Below, in pieces: positions 1 through 5,819 of a stretch of 8,324 nucleotides of DNA (position 1 is its first letter; the number at the start of each line of letters is the position of its first letter). Below the pieces are notes generated by a model that did no database searches, had not been told where the DNA came from, and was given only the letters and a program-made list of their open reading frames with translations. The position numbers were made by a program, and so were the translations under genes. The stretch comes from Candidatus Saccharimonadota bacterium (GTDB lineage: Bacteria > Patescibacteriota > Saccharimonadia > Saccharimonadales > Saccharimonadaceae), in contig JAFOHW010000012.1 in assembly GCA_017421685.1 (NCBI GenBank), positions 1 through 8,324 of the forward strand, given 5' to 3'.

Positions 1-224
1 AAAGAAAGAGTGGAGAGCGTAAAACCAATTACTGGCACAAGCGAAGACAAGAAGACATTAGACCCCGCCTCAATCATGAGACAGTATATTACCACTACGA
101 TATAAGTTAAAACGCAAATACAAAGCCGTCTCGTCCAAGAAGTTTCCCATTTCTTGTCAAGTTCAACTCTAGCGTTTCGAGCTTTGATGTTCTTAATCTC
201 AGATTCAATTTTTTCACTACTCAT
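1..224 (-). CDS. Small membrane protein with ETSWTRR motif (5' part; 3' end outside window)
   Basis: This open frame starts at ATG 224 and runs off the left edge, giving 74 complete codons. Residues 1-24 (MSSEKIESEIKNIKAR...) form a charged, probably helical segment. It is followed by WETSWTRR at about 25-32 and a hydrophobic stretch at about 33-50 (CICVLTYIVVVIYCLMIE). A second hydrophobic stretch (VFLSSLVPVIGFTLSTLS) continues to the edge, so two membrane helices are likely. The pattern DKxWETSWTRR, a TYxVVV helix and a VPxxGFxLSTLS helix matches a conserved hypothetical family that I recall as common in Patescibacteria; its function is unknown to me. The start is supported by a TATAAT 7 bases upstream, which implies a leaderless message. 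The upstream nuclease gene is separated by a terminator, so this gene is probably its own transcription unit. Confidence 0.8.
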   Translation of the reverse strand, partial: MSSEKIESEIKNIKARNARVELDKKWETSWTRRLCICVLTYIVVVIYCLMIEAGSNVFLSSLVPVIGFTLSTLS

Positions 225-231
225 ACCTTAT

Positions 232-237
232 ATTATA
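232..237 (-). promoter_or_regulatory. -10 box TATAAT, leaderless start at 224
   Basis: A perfect TATAAT is followed by seven bases (ATAAGGT) and then ATG. Transcription normally begins about 7 bases after the -10 box, which would place the first transcribed base at or next to the start codon. The AAGG just before ATG is too close to serve as a normal Shine-Dalgarno. No convincing -35 is seen at 17 bases. Confidence 0.65.
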
Positions 238-251
238 TACTAAAATACATC

Positions 252-292
252 AAAAAAAGACGCGCTTGATATAGTTCAATATCTTGGGCATC
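252..292 (-). terminator. Rho-independent terminator after the nuclease-like gene
   Basis: On the minus strand, 292-259 folds into an interrupted hairpin. Outer pairs are GATGC with GCGTC (one G-U), inner pairs are GATAT with ATATC, and a small mismatched section separates them. Seven T residues (258-252) follow directly. The site lies between the nuclease-like gene (stop at 321) and the promoter of the small membrane protein, which is where a terminator would be expected. Confidence 0.7.
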
Positions 293-320
293 TTTTATAC
301 CTACAATTATACTAAACTTT

Positions 321-701
321 CTAAAACATTTCAAGGATTTCCTCGGATTTCGTTATGATAATTAAGCGACAAATCTTACTACGATGGCTTGCGAAATAAT
401 GATTAATATTCGAAAGAGCCTTAGTTTGGTGCATTTTCATCCGTCGCAAATCAATAATCACATTAGTCGATTGCTTTCTGGCGGTATGAAGATTATTTTT
501 AATAGTATTCTTCCCATCACCAAGCGGGCTCTTTAGCTCCCACTTCACACCTTTTACATTTAAGTCTGGAGTATGTTGGCAAGATGGACGAAGAAAAATG
601 ATATCCGTTTTAAAATAATTAGCGATCAAAATCGCAGCCGAAAGCTCATGCTCTTTCGGACGATTACGAAAGTCAGTTTCAATAATAACTCGATATTTCA
701 T
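321..701 (-). CDS. Stand-alone CdiA C-terminal tRNase-like (BECR-fold) nuclease, 126 aa
   Basis: The 126-residue protein (numbered from the ATG at 701) resembles the CdiA C-terminal tRNase toxin family, nucleases of the Barnase/EndoU/ColicinD-E5/RelE-like fold. The motifs visible in order are KEHELSAAILIA (16-27), an IIFLRPS strand (34-40), TPDLNVKGVKWELKSP (44-59), NNLHTARKQS (69-78) and NVIIDLRR (80-87). The HTPDL...WELKSP...ARKQS...IIDLRR order is the family signature as I remember it. There is no signal peptide, no delivery domain and no visible immunity gene next to it, so it may be a domesticated RNase or an orphan toxin. An in-frame ATG at 710 lies inside the TATAAT box and cannot be transcribed from it, so ATG 701 is chosen. 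Substrate and catalytic residues are not established from sequence alone. Confidence 0.7.
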   Translation of the reverse strand: MKYRVIIETDFRNRPKEHELSAAILIANYFKTDIIFLRPSCQHTPDLNVKGVKWELKSPLGDGKNTIKNNLHTARKQSTNVIIDLRRMKMHQTKALSNINHYFASHRSKICRLIIITKSEEILEMF

Positions 702-708
702 TTTGCGC

Positions 709-737
709 ATTATACCTAGTCTGCCTCAATTTTTCAA
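709..737 (-). promoter_or_regulatory. Sigma-70-type promoter of the nuclease-like gene, leaderless
   Basis: TTGAAA (737-732), a 17-base spacer and TATAAT (714-709) match the housekeeping consensus closely. Seven bases (GCGCAAA) separate the -10 box from ATG 701, predicting a transcript that begins at or beside the start codon. The -35 box sits inside the end of the NUDIX relic, just before its stop at 726-728, so this promoter arose within, or was placed onto, decayed coding sequence. Confidence 0.8.
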
Positions 738-874
738 CCCCATATCGGTTTTATCATCTTCTTGATGCTCCTTCGGAAACGACCAAAATAGCTTGTCGTT
801 ATCATCTTTAGCGCCAATCAAAAGCACCTTTTTATCTTTCAGAATAATACACCCACAACTTTTCTCTTTGTCAT
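726..874 (-). pseudogene. NUDIX hydrolase relic, frameshifted and truncated
   Basis: The frame from 860 to the TGA at 726-728 encodes 44 residues, SCGCIILKDKKVLLIGAK followed by DDNDKLFWSFPKEHQEDD and a short end. This is the N-terminal half of a NUDIX hydrolase, up to the FWSFPKGHQE approach to the Nudix box. Three things mark decay. The natural ATG at 874 (MTK...) is one base out of frame with SCGC, which a lost G (AAGGAG to AAGAG) would explain. The box-opening Gly is Glu (PKEHQE). The frame stops before the REUxEExGU catalytic helix. A TGTAAT box seven bases before ATG 874 matches the leaderless design of its neighbours. A GTG start at 889 could read the frame without a shift, but the product would still lack the active site. 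Confidence 0.7.
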
Positions 875-897
875 ACCTTACATTACACACTGAGATA

Positions 898-906
898 TGT
901 TATAAT
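898..906 (+). promoter_or_regulatory. Extended -10 promoter of ychF
   Basis: TGTTATAAT is an extended -10 element (TG, one base, then TATAAT at 901-906). No good -35 is seen, which fits an extended -10 promoter. Transcription from about 913 gives a leader of roughly 27 bases before ATG 940. AGG at 931-933 is a weak Shine-Dalgarno candidate. The element starts 24 bases from the start of the divergent NUDIX relic, so the two promoters were back to back. Confidence 0.65.
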
Positions 907-939
907 TATACTAACAATAACAGACTACACAGGTTGGTT

Positions 940-2037
940 ATGAATTTAAAGATCGGAATCGTCGGACTTCCTAATGTTGGTAAGTCTACATTATTTAACG
1001 CCCTCACAAACGCTGGCGCTCTCGCCGCGAATTATCCTTTTGCTACCATCGAGCCAAATGTCGGCATTGTCCCTGTCCCTGACGAACGCTTAGATGTACT
1101 AGCTAAAATATACGAAACTGACAAAATCGTCCCCGCAACAGTCGAGTTCGTCGACATCGCTGGTCTAGTACAGGGCGCAAGTAAAGGCGAAGGTCTCGGT
1201 AATAAATTCCTCGCCCACATCCGCGAATGCCAAGCCATTTGTCATGTTGTACGCGCCTTCAAAGACGACGACATCGTTCGCGCCGACAATAAACCCGAAA
1301 ACGATATCATAAAACAGGCTAAAGATGATATCGACATCATCAACCTTGAATTACAGCTTGCCGATGAAGAGACTAAAGCAAAAATTGAAGCTAAGCGCAA
1401 AAAAGACCCAAACGACGAAAACATCCCATATTTAACCGACAAACCTGTCATTTATATGTTTAATGTCGACGAACAAGGCCTTACTGATAAAGAATTACAG
1501 GATAAATTAAAAGCTATGGTTCGTGAAAATTGCTCTTTTGTGAACATTTGCGACAACGGAAGCAAGATAGCGAGCACCACCCATAACGATGGGCCAGCAC
1601 GAAACGGCGAACAAAAGAATAATTTCGCGAACCAACCCGAATGTATTTTCGTCAACGCGAAATTAGAAGAAGAAATGTCCGGCATGAACCGAGAAGAACG
1701 CAAAGAATTCCTAGAAAGCTACGGGGTCAAAGATGACGCTCTTGGCGAACTAATTAAGGCCGCCTACGAAACATTAGGACTCCAATCTTTCCTTACCGCC
1801 GGAAAAAAAGAATGTCGCGCTTGGACCATTAAAAAAGGTGCGACCGCCCCTGAAGCCGCCGGAACTATCCATACTGACTTCGAACGCGGTTTTATCGCCG
1901 CCTCTATCTGTAACTATGAAGACCTAAAAGCCCTCGGCTCCGAAAAGGCCGTAAAAGAAGCTGGAAAACTCAGAACCGAAGGAAAAACTTACATCATGAA
2001 AGACGGCGACGTCGTCGAGTTTAAATTTAATGTTTAA
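940..2037 (+). CDS. ychF: YchF/OLA1-family ribosome-associated ATPase
   Basis: YchF is an Obg-related P-loop NTPase that prefers ATP and associates with ribosomes. The protein is 365 residues. The P-loop GLPNVGKST is at 9-17, the NYPFATIEPN switch region at 31-40, the G3 DIAGLV at 72-77 and the G4 position NVDE at 175-178. NVDE in place of NKxD is the family mark of relaxed guanine specificity. The C-terminal TGS domain runs from about 283 to 365 (FLTAGKKECRAWTIKKG to FKFNV). An open frame extends 49 codons further upstream, but the conserved MNLKIGIVGLPNVGKS start and the promoter at 898-906 make ATG 940 the start. Two oddities stand out: the helical hairpin after the G domain is much shorter than in E. 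coli YchF, and an unusual segment of about 34 residues sits at 200-233. Its last codons are duplicated behind the stop. Confidence 0.95.
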   Translation: MNLKIGIVGLPNVGKSTLFNALTNAGALAANYPFATIEPNVGIVPVPDERLDVLAKIYETDKIVPATVEFVDIAGLVQGASKGEGLGNKFLAHIRECQAICHVVRAFKDDDIVRADNKPENDIIKQAKDDIDIINLELQLADEETKAKIEAKRKKDPNDENIPYLTDKPVIYMFNVDEQGLTDKELQDKLKAMVRENCSFVNICDNGSKIASTTHNDGPARNGEQKNNFANQPECIFVNAKLEEEMSGMNREERKEFLESYGVKDDALGELIKAAYETLGLQSFLTAGKKECRAWTIKKGATAPEAAGTIHTDFERGFIAASICNYEDLKALGSEKAVKEAGKLRTEGKTYIMKDGDVVEFKFNV

Positions 2038-2075
2038 AACCCTTTTAACGACGTCGTCAAATCTAAATTTAATGT
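2007..2075 (+). repeat. Tandem duplication of the ychF 3' end
   Basis: Two 27-base copies lie at 2007-2033 and 2049-2075, 42 bases (14 codons) apart, with 24 of 27 positions identical. Both begin CGACGTCGTC and end TAAATTTAATGT; the three differences are all transitions. Copy 1 encodes DVVEFKFNV before the TAA. Copy 2 lies in the same frame beyond the stop and would read NDVVKSKFNVWNL before a second TAA. Copy 2 also contains the perfect palindrome ACGACGTCGT (2048-2057). Confidence 0.85.
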
Positions 2076-2113
2076 CTGGAATCTTTAAAACAACTTAAGT
2101 TCAGATTCAATAA

Positions 2114-3553
2114 CTAAAGCCCCTCTACGCTTGAAATTGAATCAACTTCTACTTTAGTATTCGTTACGATTAGCCCAGACGCCGTCAATGTTACATTTCC
2201 ACCGTTCGAACCAGACTTCCCCCACTCACTCGTTCCTAGTGCCGAAATAAATTGTTTAGAATCGCTAAAGTCAATCTCTGTATCAGTCAGTTCAATCTCA
2301 GCCGTCGTATTGGTCACAAAGAAAAATGGCGTCTCATCATAAACCTCCGACTCTGGTAAAACCGCTAGAGTACAATCCGTCGCCTCAAACGTCCCAGTTC
2401 CTTCCCCAGCGTCTCCCGACATACTTTGATAAATCATTACTCCCGCATTATCTATTCCTTTACGATTCCCATTTCCATATGCCGAAAAATCACACCCATC
2501 CAACGAAATTGAATTTTTTCCTTCCACAACCGCAATCTGAGCGCCAGTCGCCGTCCCCTTAGAATCCGTTACCGTAATCGAGCCAGTAGAATAAATCAAC
2601 GGCGAACCCGCCCCAGCCGTAGAGAGCGTCATATTATCAGCCACTATCGTACCCTCACCTCTATCCGTAGCCAAGGAGGCACACGAACCTCCTAGAGTCG
2701 AAATCTCTACCTTACTAGCATTTATCGAACCACCATAAGTAGCGTGTAGTCCTCGCGAATTATCTTTCGTTGTAGAAATTTTCGAATCCTCAATCACAAC
2801 CTCTCCCCCGTCAGTCGAAACTACTGCATTTGCCCCTGAAACATCCGTTTTAATCGTCGCTCCATTAATCGAGGCAGAAGAATCTTCGCCTACTACTACA
2901 ATCGCCGAATTCATCCCGTAAAAACTATAGTTATCTCCACGACCCTGAAAATCCTCACTCCCAGTCTTATTAATCTCTACATCGCCGTCAATCTTAAGCG
3001 AACCACCATTTATTACCAAAAATACTGCTTCATCATCTTTAGTGGATTCATATGTTCCAGAATTAATTTCAGTATCAACTCCATCCACGACGTAAGCTCC
3101 AGCATACTTAATCGTCTTTCCATCAATCGTAACCGAAACATCTCCGCTCCCGAGCTCACTACTCTCAACACTCGAATTCTCATTCTTGGTTCCTTCTTGC
3201 CCGTCATGATTAAAAGGCCGAACAATCATAAAAACCGCAACAAAAATTGCAATCAATAAAACTAACGGTAAACTACGCCCCGAAGTTGTCTTTTTCGCTT
3301 CATCAATACTCAGTCCAGAATTCCTTTCGTCTCTTTCAGCACTTTTTTCAGTAGCCTCCTCTTCTTCCTCTGACTCATTACTATCCTTCTCTTCCGATTC
3401 AACCTCCTCCTCCGATCCGCCTCTAACTTCATCCTCCTCTTCCTCAGAAGTCATATCCTCTATCTTCTCTCGAACTTCCTCATCTTTCTCCGACTCCCTA
3501 TCATCGGTATCGATAAACTTATGCTTACTTTTATCATATATTCCTTTTCCCAT
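2114..3553 (-). CDS. Single-pass membrane protein with extracellular beta-helix domain, adhesin-like
   Basis: The protein is 479 residues from ATG 3553. Residues 1-90 are cytoplasmic and very acidic, with Glu-rich runs at 19-70. One membrane helix spans about 94-112 (SLPLVLLIAIFVAVFMIV), preceded by Arg 93 and with most of the protein outside the cell. From about 138 to the end are Gly/Ser/Thr/Asp-rich beta-strand repeats typical of a right-handed parallel beta-helix, such as GGSLKIDGDVEI, GGEVVIEDSKIST, ATYGGSINASKVEIST and YSTGSITVTDSKG. The blocks GVMIYQSMSGDAGEGTGTF and FFFVTNTTAEIELTDTEI resemble large adhesin-like proteins I recall from gut Clostridia. No LPXTG or other anchor is visible; the N-terminal helix would hold it in the membrane. 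A GTG at 3565 is not used as the start because it overlaps the Shine-Dalgarno for ATG 3553. The C-terminus looks shorter than in relatives. Confidence 0.8.
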   Translation of the reverse strand: MGKGIYDKSKHKFIDTDDRESEKDEEVREKIEDMTSEEEEDEVRGGSEEEVESEEKDSNESEEEEEATEKSAERDERNSGLSIDEAKKTTSGRSLPLVLLIAIFVAVFMIVRPFNHDGQEGTKNENSSVESSELGSGDVSVTIDGKTIKYAGAYVVDGVDTEINSGTYESTKDDEAVFLVINGGSLKIDGDVEINKTGSEDFQGRGDNYSFYGMNSAIVVVGEDSSASINGATIKTDVSGANAVVSTDGGEVVIEDSKISTTKDNSRGLHATYGGSINASKVEISTLGGSCASLATDRGEGTIVADNMTLSTAGAGSPLIYSTGSITVTDSKGTATGAQIAVVEGKNSISLDGCDFSAYGNGNRKGIDNAGVMIYQSMSGDAGEGTGTFEATDCTLAVLPESEVYDETPFFFVTNTTAEIELTDTEIDFSDSKQFISALGTSEWGKSGSNGGNVTLTASGLIVTNTKVEVDSISSVEGL

Positions 3554-3559
3554 AAAAAT

Positions 3560-3589
3560 CCTCACTTACATTTATATCATTATATTATA
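3560..3589 (-). promoter_or_regulatory. -10 box and Shine-Dalgarno of the beta-helix gene
   Basis: TATAAT lies at 3589-3584 and GAGG at 3563-3560, six bases before ATG 3553. The GAGG decides the start: a GTG four codons upstream (3565) overlaps it. No clear -35 is present in the end of rnhB, so transcription may come from this weak promoter, by read-through from rplS-rnhB, or both. Confidence 0.55.
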
Positions 3590-3604
3590 AAAGCCCAAAA
3601 TCTT

Positions 3605-4564
3605 CTAAAAATCTAAGCTAAACCAAGCATTTAGATGAAAATCTTCCCCTGAAACCTCTGCAACCGCAAGCAAAGGAGAACAATCCTTGAAAAACTCATT
3701 TCTCGCCATAAAACTTTCGGCCGAAAACTTCATTTTCGAAAGTTTCTCTTTCGTAATCGCTTGTAGCCCACCTCCTCGAACATTCGACTTACGATATTTT
3801 ACTTCCGTAAAATAAACCGTGTCGCTTTTTCTAGAAATAATATCAACCTCATAAAACTTAGTCTTATAATTCCGAGCAATTATCTCATGCCCCTCGCAAA
3901 TTAAATACGAAACAACAACATCCTCTCCTTTATTTCCAATCATTGTTGTATTTTTTACAACAGTCTTTTCTCGTGAAAATCCTACCATGCTCTTTATCGG
4001 CTCAAAACTCTTCCGATGCTCCGGACAAATTCCAAATTTAGAAATCACTTCTAAGTGTTTCGCTGTTCCATACCCAACATGTTTCTCAAATCCATACTCC
4101 GGAAAACGTTCAGAAATTCTCTTCATATAATCATCACGCGAAACTTTCGCAATAATTGAACTTGCCGAAACTTCCTTGATTAAATCGTCCGCCTTTACGA
4201 CTGTCGAAACGTATTTTTCTAAAGCCGTACCCTTTAGAAAATTCACTTTTCCGTCAATTATTATTTGTGAAAAAGGGACGTGAAGTCGTTGAACTGACTT
4301 CACGGCCCTAGAAGTTGCAAGCCTTAAAGCCTCAGAAATCCCAATCTCATCCAACTCATTCGGAAAAACCCAACCTATGCCTGTCGCAAGCGCCTCTTTT
4401 AAAATTATCTCGTTTAATTTTTCTCGTTTCTTCGCCGACAGTTTTTTCGAATCCCTAAGCTCTAAAACCCATTCTGGCCTTTCCTCTGGTAAAATTACCG
4501 CCCCAACAACAAGCGGACCCGCTAAGGGCCCGCGTCCAACTTCATCTATTCCTAGAATCGCCAT
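3605..4564 (-). CDS. rnhB: Ribonuclease HII fused to YraN/UPF0102 nuclease-like domain
   Basis: RNase HII cleaves the RNA strand of RNA:DNA hybrids and starts removal of misincorporated ribonucleotides. Residues 1 to about 192 form that domain. The acidic active site appears intact: Asp7 and Glu8 in GIDEVGRGPLAGP, Asp104 in IIIDGKVNF and Asp126 in KADDLIKEVSASSIIAKVSRD. Residues 193-208 look like a linker. Residues 209-319 form a full YraN/UPF0102 domain, with GNKGEDVVVSYL, ARNYKTKFYEVDIIS and YFTEVKYRKS. Asp241, Glu254 and Lys256 form the D...ExK pattern of a PD-(D/E)xK fold. These are separate neighbouring genes in many bacteria; here they are one continuous frame with no stop or restart. 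The ATG overlaps the TAA of rplS by one base (TAATG), suggesting coupled translation. Confidence 0.93.
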   Translation of the reverse strand: MAILGIDEVGRGPLAGPLVVGAVILPEERPEWVLELRDSKKLSAKKREKLNEIILKEALATGIGWVFPNELDEIGISEALRLATSRAVKSVQRLHVPFSQIIIDGKVNFLKGTALEKYVSTVVKADDLIKEVSASSIIAKVSRDDYMKRISERFPEYGFEKHVGYGTAKHLEVISKFGICPEHRKSFEPIKSMVGFSREKTVVKNTTMIGNKGEDVVVSYLICEGHEIIARNYKTKFYEVDIISRKSDTVYFTEVKYRKSNVRGGGLQAITKEKLSKMKFSAESFMARNEFFKDCSPLLAVAEVSGEDFHLNAWFSLDF

Positions 4565-5145
4565 TAAGCTTCAGCTTCTTTTTCGGCTTCGTCTTTTGCT
4601 TCTGCTTCAGTCTCTTCTTTAGCTTCTTCCTTCTCTTCTTTAGTTTCTTCCGCTACTTCCTTAATTTCTTCGACCTTCTCAGTTTCTTCTTTAACTTCTT
4701 CCGCCGGAGTTTCAACTACCTCAACTTCTGCTTCTTCCTTAACCTCAGTAGCTTCCTCTTCAGGAACGGTTACATCGTTTACGGCAACTCGATCAAAATC
4801 CTTACCACGAAGACGTGCGGATTTACCAGAACGCTGACGTAGATAAGAAAGATTATTTCGACGCACTTTCGAACGCTTCGTAATTTCAATCTTCTCAACT
4901 AATGGGGAATGAATCAAATAAGATTTCTCTACTCCAACCCCAGAAGTAACTTTACGAACTACAATTCGTGCCGTATGAGACTCTTTTCGATCAACTCGAA
5001 TTACAACACCCTCAAAAACCTGTAAACGGAATTTATTACCTTCTTTAATCTTTTGGGTCACGCGAACAGTATCACCCGAACGGACATCAACAACCGCCTT
5101 CTTTTTCTGCGCATCACCAATCTGTTTTAGAATTGAAAAACTCAT
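4564..5145 (-). CDS. rplS: 50S ribosomal protein L19 with acidic C-terminal extension
   Basis: L19 sits at the 30S-50S interface near bridge B8. Residues 1 to about 118 are a normal L19: DVRSGDTVRVTQKIKEGNKF (20-39), FEGVVIRV (44-51), the basic RKVTSGVGVEKSYLIHSP block (64-81) and the C-terminal YLRQRSGKSARLRGK (101-115). The usual family length is about 115 residues. Here a tail of about 65 residues (129-193) follows; 31 of them are Glu and most of the rest are Lys, Ala, Thr and Val. It is encoded by low-complexity CTT/CTTCTT-rich DNA and is likely a long charged helix or disordered arm. ATG 5145 is preceded by AAAGG (5156-5152) with six bases of spacing. It is the first gene of an operon with rnhB, which overlaps its stop by one base. 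Confidence 0.95.
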   Translation of the reverse strand: MSFSILKQIGDAQKKKAVVDVRSGDTVRVTQKIKEGNKFRLQVFEGVVIRVDRKESHTARIVVRKVTSGVGVEKSYLIHSPLVEKIEITKRSKVRRNNLSYLRQRSGKSARLRGKDFDRVAVNDVTVPEEEATEVKEEAEVEVVETPAEEVKEETEKVEEIKEVAEETKEEKEEAKEETEAEAKDEAEKEAEA

Positions 5146-5151
5146 AATTTA

Positions 5152-5206
5152 CCTTTTATATTTAACAATTACCTGTTATTTTACCATACTTATTTCAATA
5201 TTTCAA
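5152..5206 (-). promoter_or_regulatory. Promoter and Shine-Dalgarno of rplS-rnhB
   Basis: TTGAAA (5206-5201), a 17-base spacer ending in TGG, and TAAAAT (5183-5178) form a strong sigma-70-type promoter with an added extended -10 TG. The start point would be near 5171. AAAGG at 5156-5152 is the Shine-Dalgarno of rplS. The promoter lies in the 83-base gap after ruvA. Confidence 0.85.
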
Positions 5207-5228
5207 GACTTTTCTAGGAGAGTTTTCC

Positions 5229-5807
5229 CTATTCGCCCTTTAAAGCTAACCTAATCCTCTCCTCTGTAGATAAATTCACATCTATCTTCTCTAACGATAA
5301 AGTCGCCTCCTTTAAAGTAAACCCTAAAGCGATTAAGGCATCTAAAGCTTCATCGGACTCTTGAATCTTCCCTTTCGTCTTTACATCTGTCGCTCCATAG
5401 CGACTCGGAATTCCGACCTTATCTCGAAGATCTACAATTACTCTCTCCGCCGACTTCTTCCCAACTCCCGAAGCTTTAGAGATAAACGAAGCGTCCGCAT
5501 TCGCAATCGCGTTTCTGACCTCTTCTGGTTCCGCCAAAGACAAAATCGATATCCCAGCTTTCGGTCCAATCCCTTGAACCGAAATTAAAAGCTCAAACAG
5601 TTTTTTCGCCATTAACGAAGAAAAACCATATAACTCCTCCGCATTCTCACGCACCGAATGATAAGTATAAAACTTTTTCTCCTCATTTAAACCAACCGCC
5701 TCAAAATCCGACACCGTCACCATTACTTCATATCCTACTCCATTAACATCGACGATCAGGGAATTATTAAATTTCTCCTCAATTTTCCCCACTAAATGCG
5801 CTATCAT
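5229..5807 (-). CDS. ruvA: Holliday junction branch migration protein RuvA
   Basis: RuvA binds four-way DNA junctions as a tetramer and loads the RuvB motor. The 192-residue length is normal. Domain I (OB fold) covers about 1-63, with MIAHLVGKI at the start and NGVGYEV at 22-28. Domain II (about 64-140) carries two helix-hairpin-helix motifs, VQGIGPKAGISIL (77-89) and ASGVGKKSAERVI (112-124). Domain III (about 148-192) is the small RuvB-contact bundle (DEALDALIALGFTLKEA). The acidic pin, RED in E. coli (Glu55, Asp56), reads REN here (Glu54, Asn55), so one pin charge is absent. The gene follows ruvC after 12 bases, and its Shine-Dalgarno is weak. It is probably cotranscribed from the radA promoter. 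ruvB is not adjacent. Confidence 0.95.
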   Translation of the reverse strand: MIAHLVGKIEEKFNNSLIVDVNGVGYEVMVTVSDFEAVGLNEEKKFYTYHSVRENAEELYGFSSLMAKKLFELLISVQGIGPKAGISILSLAEPEEVRNAIANADASFISKASGVGKKSAERVIVDLRDKVGIPSRYGATDVKTKGKIQESDEALDALIALGFTLKEATLSLEKIDVNLSTEERIRLALKGE

Positions 5808-5819
5808 GTACCTATTTTA

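Noticed and set aside
312..332. Short tandem similarity at the nuclease-gene end (GAAATGTTTTAG then GAAAGTTTAG)
   Set aside because: It resembles the tail duplications at ychF and the surface gene, but only about 10 A/T-rich bases match with two gaps, so chance is a sufficient explanation.
793..939. A 49-codon N-terminal extension of YchF
   Set aside because: The extension has no similarity to the family, overlaps the ychF promoter at 898-906 and lies on top of the NUDIX relic on the other strand. The conserved protein begins at ATG 940.
1537..1638. YchF insert as a proven mobile palindromic element
   Set aside because: Only a five-base inverted repeat (GCGAA/TTCGC) is visible, and no second copy was found in the window, so an element origin remains a guess.
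2038..2113. Bidirectional terminator between ychF and the beta-helix gene
   Set aside because: Perfect palindromes are present (ACGACGTCGT at 2048-2057 and AACTTAAGTT at 2092-2101). They leave no loop, and neither is followed by a proper T-run, so I do not call a terminator.
2326..2562. Plus-strand frame opposite the beta-helix gene
   Set aside because: It is a Pro/Ser-rich reading of the opposite strand of a well-supported coding region, with no Shine-Dalgarno and no recognisable motif.
5208..5228. Terminator after ruvA
   Set aside because: TAGG and CCTA can pair around a short loop, but the stem is only about five pairs and no T-run follows.
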